Source: Parvularculaceae bacterium (GTDB lineage Bacteria > Pseudomonadota > Alphaproteobacteria > Caulobacterales > Parvularculaceae). From it: a DNA stretch of 64,000 nt. Numbering within the stretch: position 1 is the stretch's first letter; each line of letters starts with the position of its first letter. The position numbers and the translations under genes are program-made. The notes beneath the pieces were generated by a model. It had not been told where the DNA came from and did not search any database. It saw nothing but the letters and a program-made list of their open reading frames with translations. Below, one piece after another: positions 41,478 to 49,668 of the stretch. Location: positions 1-64,000 of the forward strand of contig JANQSJ010000004.1 in the NCBI GenBank assembly GCA_028284065.1, written 5' to 3'.

Positions 41478-42494
41478 TCATCGGGATTGCGGCGCGGCGG
41501 CCTGCTTTTCGGATTCATATACGCCGCGGGCGATGGCGCGCGCGACGCAGTCCGCGGCGATCGCGCCGAGCCGCGTAATCGTCAGCGGGTCCTCGGCCGG
41601 GGGGCCGTCCACCGCAAGGACGAAGATCACGTCCCCGTCCGTCGGCCCATGAACCGGCCGCAACGCCCGCGCGATCCCATCCTGGGCCATCACCGCAATG
41701 CGTTCGGCGCCCGCCTGGGACATCTTCGCCGCGAGCGCCACGACCCCGATCGTGGTATTGGCGCGCGCCGTCGCAGCCGCGAGCTTGGTGTCGGGCGGAA
41801 GGTCCGCCGCCGGCGGCGCGTCCGGCGCCGGGCGTGCGCGGCCAAACTCGCCATTGAGCTCATAGGGCCACGCCCAGAATGCGTCCGAGCCGGGCATGCG
41901 CGGCGATCCGAAGCTGTTGACGGCCATGAGCGCGCCGACCATCCAGCCGTCGTCGGTTGCGAATGACGCTGAGCCGAGGCCGCCGGCGCCGGCGCCTGCG
42001 CTTGCCCCATAGCCCGCACCTGCGCGTCCCAAAGCAATCGGCCCGGCCGCGCCATCGCGCGCGGCGTTCAGGGCCCAACGCCCGAGCGCTGCGTAGGGCG
42101 GCGCGTCGCCCCAGTTCTTGTCGCCGCCATTGGCGAGATCATAGAGGATCGCCGCAGGAACGATCGGCGAGGGCGGAACGCCGGGCGTCGCGATCAGCTG
42201 AAAACCGCGGCCCTTCTCCCCCAGCGCCGCCCCGACGCCGTCCGCCGCGGCAAGCCCGTAGGACGAACCGCCCGACAGCACGACCGCATCGGCGCGGTCG
42301 ACAAGCGTCGAAGGGCGCAGGAGATCCGTTTCGCGGGTCCCGGGCCCGCCGCCGCGCACATCGCCGGCGACGATCGCCGGCGCACCGACGACAACGACGC
42401 TGGCGCCGGTTCGCGCGCGTTCGTCTTCCGCCGCGCCGACCGAGACGCCGGGGACGTCGGTGATGTCGTTATTGGTGCCGGGGCCTGCGGTCAT
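41478..42494 (-). CDS. P1-family peptidase (NylC/DmpA-type autoprocessed hydrolase)
   Basis: A 338-residue member of the Ntn-like P1 family. The start TNNDITDVPGVSVG, GGGPGTRETDLL and VLSGGSSYGLAAADGV are typical. The processing site reads ARANTTIGVVA: self-cleavage between Asn246 and Thr247 would free Thr247 as nucleophile, as in nylon oligomer hydrolase. The downstream ERIAVMAQDGIARALRPVHGPTDGD agrees. Substrates of the family include beta-aminopeptides and amide oligomers. It is the last gene of the leftward operon. Confidence 0.93.
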   Translation of the reverse strand: MTAGPGTNNDITDVPGVSVGAAEDERARTGASVVVVGAPAIVAGDVRGGGPGTRETDLLRPSTLVDRADAVVLSGGSSYGLAAADGVGAALGEKGRGFQLIATPGVPPSPIVPAAILYDLANGGDKNWGDAPPYAALGRWALNAARDGAAGPIALGRAGAGYGASAGAGAGGLGSASFATDDGWMVGALMAVNSFGSPRMPGSDAFWAWPYELNGEFGRARPAPDAPPAADLPPDTKLAAATARANTTIGVVALAAKMSQAGAERIAVMAQDGIARALRPVHGPTDGDVIFVLAVDGPPAEDPLTITRLGAIAADCVARAIARGVYESEKQAAAPQSR

Positions 42495-42532
42495 GGGCGC
42501 TCCTTTTCGCGGGTCTTGTGAGCGGCCGTCGA

Positions 42533-44047
42533 CTACGCAGCGTCGGTCTGCGCGACGTCGCCGGCCCCGTCATATGGCAGGACAAGCTCGAATGTCGCGC
42601 CTGTTTCATCCGATCGCGAGAGTTCAAGCCGGCCGCCGTGCGCCTTCGCGATCTCCGCGGAGATGGCGACGCCAAGCCCGGAGCCGCCCGGCTTCTGGGA
42701 GCCCTTGAAAGGCTCGAACAGGTCCGCGCGCGCCGCCGGCGGCAGGCCGGGGCCATCATCGGCGATTGCGATAACGAGCGAGCGATCGTCCGCAAAGGCG
42801 TCATCATCTTTTCCGACGGCGGCCGTGACGACAATCCGGCCCTTGACGTTTTCCGGGCCCTGGTCCGCGTCGGGCGCGGCGCCTTGGGGCGCGATCGCTT
42901 CGGCGGCGTTCTTCACGATGTTGAATATCGCGCGATAAAGATGCGTCGGGTCCGCCGCGACCCGCACATCCGGTGGCGTTTCGTTGACGAAGTCAACGTC
43001 GAGCCGCGCCGCGTCGTCGAATACCTCGTCGACAAGCGCGCGCAGGTTCGTCGGCTGTTTGTTGAGGGCGCTCGGCTCCATCCGCGCAAATTTCAGCGTG
43101 TCGCGGCTGAGGGCTACCGCCCGGTCAAGCGCGGCGATCAGCCGGGGGCTGAGTTTCCTGACGCGCGGGTCGTCGCTCTTGGCGAGCCGGTCGGACATCA
43201 ATTGCGCCGAGGCGAGAACGTTTCTGAGATCATGGCTGATCTTGGAGACGCCGGCGCCGAGGGCGGCGAGCCGTCGGCGTTCGGACAATAGCCTTTGCAT
43301 TCGCGCCTCCAGACCAGCAAGGCTTCGCTCCGCAATGCCGAGTTCATCGTTTCGCGCGCTGGGGTTGAGGATGTTGCGCGGCGATTCCGGGTCCGCCTCG
43401 AACGCCATCATGTTGCGCGACATGTCCTTGACGGGATCAACTATGATGCGCGCAAGCCATATGTATACAAATAATGCGGTAAGGCTTGAAATCAAAAGCG
43501 ACAACAAAAAGACATTGCAGGCGTAGACGAAGAGGTCCTGGCGCATCTGCGCCTGAGAGACGAGAATGGTGACGCTGCCGTCGCGGCCATAGCGCGCGCG
43601 TCCGGTGACGCTGATGAGGTCATCGCCGCGAGAGAACAGGGTCGCCCAGGGCGCAAAGAGCCGCTCGATCGTCCAGGCGGACGAAAGGTTCACATAATGC
43701 GCCGGCATCGGCGACGGCCCACCGCCCGGCCCGGGATCGATCTCCGGCGCATAGATCAGCATCTGCGTGTCGGCGCGTAAGGAAGAGACGCCCTTTACGC
43801 CTGCCGTGGCGAAAAGCTCGTCGGCGATAGATGCTTCAATCATTTCGCCATAGGGCGATCCGTATGCGATGCTGACGAGAAATGCGGCTTCGACGCGCTC
43901 CTGAAGATAGCTGACGCGATGATAGGCGATCGACGGGATCAGCACGACCGCCTCGGCGATAAGGACGCATGCGATTATCAGCCCAAGGATCTTGAGCGAT
44001 AAAGAGCCCTGCGGCCGCTCCGTTGCACGAGGGTCCGTCTCAGTCAT
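42533..44047 (-). CDS. Orphan sensor histidine kinase
   Basis: A 504-residue kinase. TM1 about 18-40, periplasmic sensor region to about 175, TM2 (VYACNVFLLSLLISSLTALFVYIW), HAMP linker (ARIIVDPVKDMSRNMMAFEAD), HisKA with H-box SKISHDLRNVLAS, and HATPase_c with NIVKNAAEA (N-box), ADDGPGLP (G1) and GGSGLGVAI (G2). The N-box and G boxes are intact, so kinase activity is expected. No response regulator gene is adjacent. Stop and start geometry (4-bp gap after the oxidoreductase) indicates co-transcription with the TVP38/oxidoreductase genes. Confidence 0.93.
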   Translation of the reverse strand: MTETDPRATERPQGSLSLKILGLIIACVLIAEAVVLIPSIAYHRVSYLQERVEAAFLVSIAYGSPYGEMIEASIADELFATAGVKGVSSLRADTQMLIYAPEIDPGPGGGPSPMPAHYVNLSSAWTIERLFAPWATLFSRGDDLISVTGRARYGRDGSVTILVSQAQMRQDLFVYACNVFLLSLLISSLTALFVYIWLARIIVDPVKDMSRNMMAFEADPESPRNILNPSARNDELGIAERSLAGLEARMQRLLSERRRLAALGAGVSKISHDLRNVLASAQLMSDRLAKSDDPRVRKLSPRLIAALDRAVALSRDTLKFARMEPSALNKQPTNLRALVDEVFDDAARLDVDFVNETPPDVRVAADPTHLYRAIFNIVKNAAEAIAPQGAAPDADQGPENVKGRIVVTAAVGKDDDAFADDRSLVIAIADDGPGLPPAARADLFEPFKGSQKPGGSGLGVAISAEIAKAHGGRLELSRSDETGATFELVLPYDGAGDVAQTDAA

Positions 44048-44051
44048 TGCC

Positions 44052-45470
44052 CTAATCGAACGTCGACAGGAGCCGAACGAGAAGTCTCGTCCGGTCTGAG
44101 AAGAGCGTTGGCGTATAGAAGGCGCCGGCGGCGCGCTTCGCCATTTCAGAACGCGTAGGATAGGGGGCGATCATGCTCGTGTAGGATCCGATTTTCCAGC
44201 CATTGGCCATCGCCGCCGCCCAGTAGCCGATCTGTTCGCCGGCGTTTTTGCCGACGATGGAGGCGCCGAGGACGTCGCCATTCTTCTTCGTGACGACTTT
44301 CAGGAAGCCGTCAATGCGCCGTTCGGCCTGGGCGCGGTCGTTCTCGTCGAACGACCAGCGCGAAACCTTGACGTCGCCATGGGCGTCTCGCGCCTGCGCC
44401 TCGGTAAGGCCGACGCTCGCGATCTCCGGATCGCAATAGGTGACGTGGGGCGCAAGCGCGTCGCGTTTCGAAGAAACGGCTTTGAAGAGGATGGTCCGTA
44501 TGAGGCGCGCCGCATCGTCGCCCGCCACATGGGTGAACTGCTTGCCGCCGGCGACATCCCCCGCTAGAAAGATTCGCCGGTTCGCCGTGCGCAAATTGGC
44601 GTCGCATTTTGGGCGGCCGTTTTCCACTTCAACGCCCGCCGCTTCAAGCCCGAGCCCCTCGACATTGATCCGCCTGCCGACGGCGATGAGGAGACGGTCG
44701 CCGACGAGCGTCCTGCCGTCGCCAAGGCGCATTTCGATGTCGCCGTTCGCCGCCGTCGCGAACGACGTCGCCTTGGCGTTCTCAATGATCTCGACGCCTT
44801 CATATTGAAGCCGTGTACGGACGACGTCGACTGCTTCGGCGTCGTCGCGGGAGAGGATTGTCGCCGCTTCCACAATCGCCACGTCGACGCCGAGGCGGCG
44901 GTGGGCCTGCGCCATCTCCACGCCGATGGGGCCGCCGCCAAGGATGAGAAGGCGTCGGGGCGCGACGCGATGGCCGAAGATCGTTTCGTTCGTGTCGTAG
45001 GCGACCTCGGAAAGGCCAGGGATATCCGGTACGAAGGGCTGAGAGCCCGTAGCGACGATGAAGAACTTCGCTTCAATGCGCTGGCCGCCGGCCTCCACCT
45101 CGCGCGGGCCGACAAACCGAGCCGGCGCGCGGATAACCGTAACGCCAAGGCCCTCGAACCGCTCCTGACTGTCGACCGGCGCGATGGCGGCGATGACGCT
45201 ATGCACGTGCTCCATGACGCCGGCGAAGTCGACGGTCGGCTCGGCATGGACGCCGAACTTCGCCCCGTCGCGCGCGCTCTGGGCCGCGCCAGCGGCGGCC
45301 AGCAGCGCCTTGGACGGCACGCAGCCATAGTTCAGGCAGTCGCCACCCATTTCGCCTTTCTCGATAAGAACGACCTTGCGCCCGAGCTGCGCGGCCCCTG
45401 CGGCGAAGGACAGTCCCGCCGACCCCGCGCCGATGACGCAGACATCCGCCGTTACGCGCTCTGCATTCAC
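44052..45470 (-). CDS. FAD pyridine-nucleotide disulfide oxidoreductase (mercuric-reductase-like)
   Basis: A 472-residue class I flavoprotein. The FAD motif VIGAGSAGLSFA, redox pair Cys45/Cys50 in GGDCLNYGCVPSKAL, NAD domain LILGGGPIGVEMAQ and dimerisation domain are visible. The usual C-terminal His-Glu base (H-x-H-P-T-x-x-E) is replaced by APYPTRSE, as in a subfamily distinct from dihydrolipoamide dehydrogenase. It overlaps the TVP38 stop by 4 bases (ATGA). The physiological substrate is unknown. Confidence 0.93.
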   Translation of the reverse strand: MNAERVTADVCVIGAGSAGLSFAAGAAQLGRKVVLIEKGEMGGDCLNYGCVPSKALLAAAGAAQSARDGAKFGVHAEPTVDFAGVMEHVHSVIAAIAPVDSQERFEGLGVTVIRAPARFVGPREVEAGGQRIEAKFFIVATGSQPFVPDIPGLSEVAYDTNETIFGHRVAPRRLLILGGGPIGVEMAQAHRRLGVDVAIVEAATILSRDDAEAVDVVRTRLQYEGVEIIENAKATSFATAANGDIEMRLGDGRTLVGDRLLIAVGRRINVEGLGLEAAGVEVENGRPKCDANLRTANRRIFLAGDVAGGKQFTHVAGDDAARLIRTILFKAVSSKRDALAPHVTYCDPEIASVGLTEAQARDAHGDVKVSRWSFDENDRAQAERRIDGFLKVVTKKNGDVLGASIVGKNAGEQIGYWAAAMANGWKIGSYTSMIAPYPTRSEMAKRAAGAFYTPTLFSDRTRLLVRLLSTFD

Positions 45471-46297
45471 GCTGCGGACTCCTCCGCCCTGTCGGCTGCG
45501 TCCCCTTTGCCGCCTCGGTCGAGTTTCACGCCAAAGGCCCTCAAGGCGATTGGCAGCGCGCCGAGGAGGGCGAGCGCGATGATCGGCGTCAGCACCTCCG
45601 GCTGCAGGAGAAGGCCGCTCAGATTGACCTCCCCGCCGGTCTCCAGGATCGCCCCGAGGCCATTGCCGACGCTCACATAGGCGAAGGTGCCGGGAATGAT
45701 GCCGATAAAGGTTGAAAGGACGAATGCGCGCAGGGGCACGTTGAGAAAGGCTGGAGCGACATTGACGAGGAAAAACGGGAAAATCGGAATGACCCGCAGG
45801 AGCAGGAGGTAGCTGAAAGCGTTTTCTTTGAGGCCCGCCTCCATCCGCGCGACGACGCCGCCCGCCTGACGTCGGAGGACATCGCCAAAGGCGGTGCGCG
45901 CCGCGAGGAAAATGATGGTTGCGCCGATGGTCGCCGCGACGACAACTGTCGCGACCCCGGTCGCGGTTCCGAAAAGAAAGCCGCCGGTAATGGTCATCAG
46001 GCTGGCGCCCGGAAGGGAGAGCGCCACGGCGGCGATATAAATGAGCGCGAAGATGGCGAGCGAGGTCCAGAAGCGCGCCTCAACCAACTGGGTAAGGCTC
46101 TCATAATTCTGGCGGAGCGCATCGAGGCTGAGATAGCGGTGCGCGCCGGAAAGATAGACGGTCCCCGCCGCGAGCGCGATGACGGCGATGGGGAGGTATC
46201 GCTTGATCCGGCCCCCGGTCGCTTCGTCGCTCGCCTCGTCGCTCGAAGCGATCTCCTCTCCGGCCGATTTGCCGGCAGCCTCAATAATTTCAGTCAT
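45467..46297 (-). CDS. TVP38/TMEM64 (SNARE-associated, DedA-like) membrane protein
   Basis: A 276-residue membrane protein. After a charged N-terminus (SAGEEIASSDEASDEATG) come a helix (PIAVIALAAGTVYLSG), a VTT domain (SLPGASLMTITGGFLFGTATGVATVVVAATIGATIIFLAART) and FSYLLLLRVIPIFPFFLVNVAPAFLNVPLRAFVLSTFIGIIPGTFAYVSVGNG, the TVP38 signature, then a last helix. Proteins of this family are lipid or flux-associated. The pairing with a disulfide oxidoreductase is a known recurring arrangement. First gene of the operon. Confidence 0.93.
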   Translation of the reverse strand: MTEIIEAAGKSAGEEIASSDEASDEATGGRIKRYLPIAVIALAAGTVYLSGAHRYLSLDALRQNYESLTQLVEARFWTSLAIFALIYIAAVALSLPGASLMTITGGFLFGTATGVATVVVAATIGATIIFLAARTAFGDVLRRQAGGVVARMEAGLKENAFSYLLLLRVIPIFPFFLVNVAPAFLNVPLRAFVLSTFIGIIPGTFAYVSVGNGLGAILETGGEVNLSGLLLQPEVLTPIIALALLGALPIALRAFGVKLDRGGKGDAADRAEESAA

Positions 46298-46337
46298 TTC
46301 TCCGCGGCTCCCGCTTCGCCGGCTGGCCGGCGCCCTT

Positions 46338-46371
46338 GTCGCGCCTTACATAGCGTCGCGCCTTACATAGC
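46338..46371. repeat. Perfect 17-bp tandem duplication upstream of TVP38
   Basis: The unit GTCGCGCCTTACATAGC occurs twice head to tail (46338-46354 and 46355-46371). On the minus strand each copy contains GCTATGTAAGG, where TATGTA resembles a -10 box, so the TVP38 operon might have duplicated promoters. A recent replication-slippage duplication is the simpler explanation. Confidence 0.7.
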
Positions 46372-46547
46372 CTCGCGCGATCGCGGCGCGAGTGACAATC
46401 CATGACGCCCCGTCACGTTGGCGCGATAGGGCGGAGCCTAAAACCTGCGCCGCCCGCGCCCCCGGCGCTCCGAAAAGCTTGACGCTCGGCGTTCGGTCTT
46501 TTACCTGCCGCGCTTCGAAATTCACTCAGAAGGTACGGTTCGCCGCC

Positions 46548-46682
46548 ATGAAACGCACGTATCAACCGAGCCGGCTTGTCCGAAAGCGCCGTCACGGCTT
46601 CCGCGCCCGCAAGGCCACCAAGGCCGGCCGCAAGGTGCTCGCCCGCCGCCGCGCGCGCGGCCGCAAGAAGCTGTCTGCGTAG
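46548..46682 (+). CDS. rpmH: 50S ribosomal protein L34
   Basis: 44 residues: [20 protein letters not shown], then [24 protein letters not shown], the invariant L34 sequence pattern of Alphaproteobacteria. It binds 23S rRNA early in 50S assembly. GAAGG lies upstream. Followed by rnpA at 25 bp. Confidence 0.99.
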   Translation: MKRTYQPSRLVRKRRHGFRARKATKAGRKVLARRRARGRKKLSA

Positions 46683-46707
46683 GGCGCCGACCGCGTTCGG
46701 GGGCCGC

Positions 46708-47079
46708 ATGCCTGGCGCAGATAGAGCGCCTGAGACAGCCGGATCGCCCGAAACCATCAAGGCGCGGCGGGACTTCGTCGCCGCGAGACGCGCGCCCGGC
46801 TTCGGAACGCCAGGATTTCTGCTGGTGCGTCGCCCGCGTGGCGACGCCGCCCCGCCGCGCGTCGGCTACACCCTGACCAAGAAACTTGGCGGCGCGGTGC
46901 GCCGCAACCGCATTCGCCGCCGGCTGAAGGCCGTGGCCGCCGAAGCGTTTCCCGGCGCAGCGGACGCCGGATGCGACTATATCGTCATCGCCAGGGCCCC
47001 GGCCGCTTCGCGACCCTATGCGCTTATGCTTGACGACATGAAGCGCGCCCTTTTAACCCTCGCCAAAAGGCGCACATGA
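46708..47079 (+). CDS. rnpA: Ribonuclease P protein component
   Basis: A 123-residue basic RNase P protein that aids the catalytic RNA in tRNA 5' maturation. Start ATG 46708 with GGGGG upstream. Signature RVGYTLTKKLGGAVRRNRIRRRLK (conserved RNR motif) and the helix-strand GCDYIVIARAPAASRPYALMLDDMKRALLTLAKR. The order rpmH-rnpA-yidC without an intervening yidD is noted separately. Confidence 0.97.
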   Translation: MPGADRAPETAGSPETIKARRDFVAARRAPGFGTPGFLLVRRPRGDAAPPRVGYTLTKKLGGAVRRNRIRRRLKAVAAEAFPGAADAGCDYIVIARAPAASRPYALMLDDMKRALLTLAKRRT

Positions 47080-47148
47080 GGGGCGGGCGCGCGCCCGACG
47101 CAGGCGCGTCGCGGCGCCTGCGCCGACGTCAGAAATCGGAACCTGTTG

Positions 47149-48978
47149 ATGGACCGCAACACCATTCTCGCGATCGCGCTTTCCATGGCCGTCATCATCG
47201 GCTGGGAGATGTTCGTGCTCGGGCCGCAGCGCGAAGCCTACGAGGCGGCTCAGCAGGCCGCCCAAGAAGAGGCCGCGGCTGCGGCCGAAGCGGCGGGCGA
47301 GGGGGCTGTCGACGCGCTCTCGGGGCCCGCCGGCGCGGCGAGCTTCGCGCCGGTGGCTGGCGGCGTCGCGCCGTCAAACGTCGTGCCCGTCGAGGCGGCG
47401 CTGGCCGAGGCGCCGGGCCGGGTGAAAATTGACACGCCGGAGCTTGTCGGCTCGATCAATCTCGCCGGCGCGCGGATCGACGACCTCCAGCTCAAGAACT
47501 TCCGCGAGGCGGTCGATCCTGAAAGCGCGCGCATCCGCTTCTTAAGTCCCGTCGCCGCAGAGCATGGCCATTATATCGAGCAGGGCTGGCTCGCCGCCGG
47601 CAAGGACGGCGCCGGCGCTCTTTGGACGGCGGACGAGGGCGCGACATTGACCCCTTCCTCGCCGGTGACGCTCACGCGCCGCGAAGGCGCGCTTGTCTTT
47701 GAGCGGACGCTCTCAGTGGACGACAAGTTCATGTTCACCGTCGAGGACACGGTGCGCAATACGGGGCGCGAGGCGGAGACGGTCGTCCCCTGGGGCATCG
47801 TCATTCAACGGAACATCCCTGAGGACTTCCGCGACTTTCTCATCTTGCACGAGGGGCCGATCGCGATCGTCGGGGACTCGCTTTTCGAGCGCAAATACAA
47901 GAAAGCGCGCACGGCGGTCGTCGAGAAGGCGGGCGAACGCGGCTGGGTCGGCATCACCAACAAGTATTGGCTCGCCGCCGCAATTCCGCCGCAGGGCGAG
48001 AACTTTAAGGCCGAGCTCAGAAACGTCGGCACCGAAGCTGAGCCTATCTTCCGCGCCAGTTACTCAATGGACCCGCGCGAGGTGCCAGCCGGCGGCGAGA
48101 TCAAGCTGACTTCGAACCTCTTCGGCGGCGCGAAGGTCGTCGACATTCTGCGCCAGTACGAGAAGGAGCCGGAGGCTGGCGGCCTTGGCGTATGGGACTT
48201 CGACCGGGCGGTGGACTGGGGCAACTTCTTCATCCTGACCCGTCCGATTTTCTTCCTCCTGAACCTGTTCGGCAATCTCACCGGCAATTTCGGCGTCGCG
48301 ATTTTGCTTCTGACGCTCGTCATCAAGGCGGTTTTGTTCCCGCTGGCGAACAAAGCCTACGAGTCGATGTCGAAGATGAAGAAGCTGCAGCCTCAGCTCG
48401 AAAAGCTTAAGGAGAAGCACGGCGACGACAAGATGGCGCTTCAACAGGACATGATGAAGCTCTATCAGAAAGAGAAGCTGAACCCGCTCGCCGGCTGCCT
48501 TCCGATTCTGGTTCAGATGCCGATCTTCTACGCGCTCTACAAGACGCTGTTCGTGACCATCGAGCTGCGCCATGAGGGCTTTCTCGGCTACATCAAGGAC
48601 CTGTCCGCGCCGGACCCGACGTCGATCTTCAACCTCTTCGGCCTGTTGCCCTATGACCCGACGGCGATCCCGCTTATTGGCGCGTTCCTCGGCCTTGGCG
48701 TCTTGCCGCTCCTGATGGGCGCGGCGATGTGGTTCCAGACGAAGCTCAATCCGCCGGCGACCGACCCGACGCAGCAGATGATTTTCAATCTGATGCCGTT
48801 AATGTTCATGTTCCTGTTCGCCGGCTTCGCCTCAGGGCTCGTGCTCTATTGGTTCTGGAACACCGCGCTGTCGATCGCGCAGCAATACTTCATTATGCGG
48901 AAGAATGGCGTCGAGATTGACTGGGGCGAGCGCTTTTCCTTCCTGAAGAAGCTGAAGGCGCCGGCCCCCGGAGAGTGA
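47149..48978 (+). CDS. yidC: Membrane protein insertase YidC
   Basis: A 609-residue insertase. An N-terminal helix (NTILAIALSMAVIIGWEMFV) is followed by a long Ala/Glu-rich linker and a periplasmic beta-sandwich domain (about 90-350). The conserved core (about 355-590) contains GNFGVAILLLTLVIKAVLFPLANKAYESMSKMKKLQPQLEKLKEKHGDD and the QMPIFYALYKTLFVTIELRH and FNLMPLMFMFLFAGFASGLVLYWFWNTALSIAQQ segments. A TTG one codon earlier may also initiate. Inner membrane; helps Sec and stand-alone insertion. Confidence 0.98.
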   Translation: MDRNTILAIALSMAVIIGWEMFVLGPQREAYEAAQQAAQEEAAAAAEAAGEGAVDALSGPAGAASFAPVAGGVAPSNVVPVEAALAEAPGRVKIDTPELVGSINLAGARIDDLQLKNFREAVDPESARIRFLSPVAAEHGHYIEQGWLAAGKDGAGALWTADEGATLTPSSPVTLTRREGALVFERTLSVDDKFMFTVEDTVRNTGREAETVVPWGIVIQRNIPEDFRDFLILHEGPIAIVGDSLFERKYKKARTAVVEKAGERGWVGITNKYWLAAAIPPQGENFKAELRNVGTEAEPIFRASYSMDPREVPAGGEIKLTSNLFGGAKVVDILRQYEKEPEAGGLGVWDFDRAVDWGNFFILTRPIFFLLNLFGNLTGNFGVAILLLTLVIKAVLFPLANKAYESMSKMKKLQPQLEKLKEKHGDDKMALQQDMMKLYQKEKLNPLAGCLPILVQMPIFYALYKTLFVTIELRHEGFLGYIKDLSAPDPTSIFNLFGLLPYDPTAIPLIGAFLGLGVLPLLMGAAMWFQTKLNPPATDPTQQMIFNLMPLMFMFLFAGFASGLVLYWFWNTALSIAQQYFIMRKNGVEIDWGERFSFLKKLKAPAPGE

Positions 48979-49004
48979 GCCGGGCGGCAGGCCCGTGTTC
49001 GAGC

Positions 49005-49643
49005 ATGAATGACGCCGTCGATGGGAGGCTTCTGGAGGCGGGCCGCAAACTTTTTGCGGGACCGTGCGACTTCATGCTTGGCGTCGTCTCGCTTGAGACG
49101 CTGCCCGATGAGGATGGGCCGGAGGTCGCGTTCGCCGGACGCTCAAACGTCGGCAAGTCCTCGCTTCTGAACGCATTGACCGGGCGCAATGGCCTCGCCC
49201 GCGCCTCCAACACGCCGGGCCGCACGCGGGAGATCAACTATTTCGACCTTGGCGGGCGCATGCGGCTCGTCGACCTGCCGGGCTATGGCTTTGCAAAGGT
49301 CTCAAAGAGCGACGTCGAACGCTGGACGCGGCTGACGAACGATTTTCTCCGGGGACGGACGGCGCTCCGCCGGGTTTGCCTCCTTGTCGACAGCCGACAT
49401 GGGCTGAAGCCCGCTGACCACGACATGATGGACATGCTCGACGCGGCGGCCGTCAACTACCAGATCGTCCTGACGAAGATCGACAAGATCAAGCCGTCAG
49501 CGGTTCCGTCCGTACGGGACGGCGTCCTCGCCGCCATTTCAAAGCGGCCGGCCGCCCACCCGGTCGTCATGGCGACGTCGGCCGAAACCGGCGAGGGACT
49601 TTCCGAACTGCGCGCGGAGCTTGCCGCATTCGTAGAACGATGA
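49005..49643 (+). CDS. engB: Ribosome biogenesis GTPase EngB (YsxC/YihA)
   Basis: About 212 residues: ALEAGRKLFAGPCDFMLGV-type N-terminus, G1 GRSNVGKSSLLNALTG, G3 DLPGYGFAKV, G4 TKID and G5 ATSAETGEG. A TrmE-like GTPase for late 50S assembly. The ATG at 49005 best matches the family start. A GTG at 48975 overlaps the yidC stop (GTGA) and would suggest coupling; either could be used. Confidence 0.96.
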   Translation: MNDAVDGRLLEAGRKLFAGPCDFMLGVVSLETLPDEDGPEVAFAGRSNVGKSSLLNALTGRNGLARASNTPGRTREINYFDLGGRMRLVDLPGYGFAKVSKSDVERWTRLTNDFLRGRTALRRVCLLVDSRHGLKPADHDMMDMLDAAAVNYQIVLTKIDKIKPSAVPSVRDGVLAAISKRPAAHPVVMATSAETGEGLSELRAELAAFVER

Positions 49644-49668
49644 CGCCGACGCCGCCGTCGCCTCCGCA

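Noticed and set aside
46298-46547. Replication origin next to rpmH
   Set aside because: rpmH and rnpA flank oriC in some bacteria, but no DnaA-box cluster, dnaA or AT-rich unwinding region is visible here, and Alphaproteobacteria usually have oriC elsewhere.
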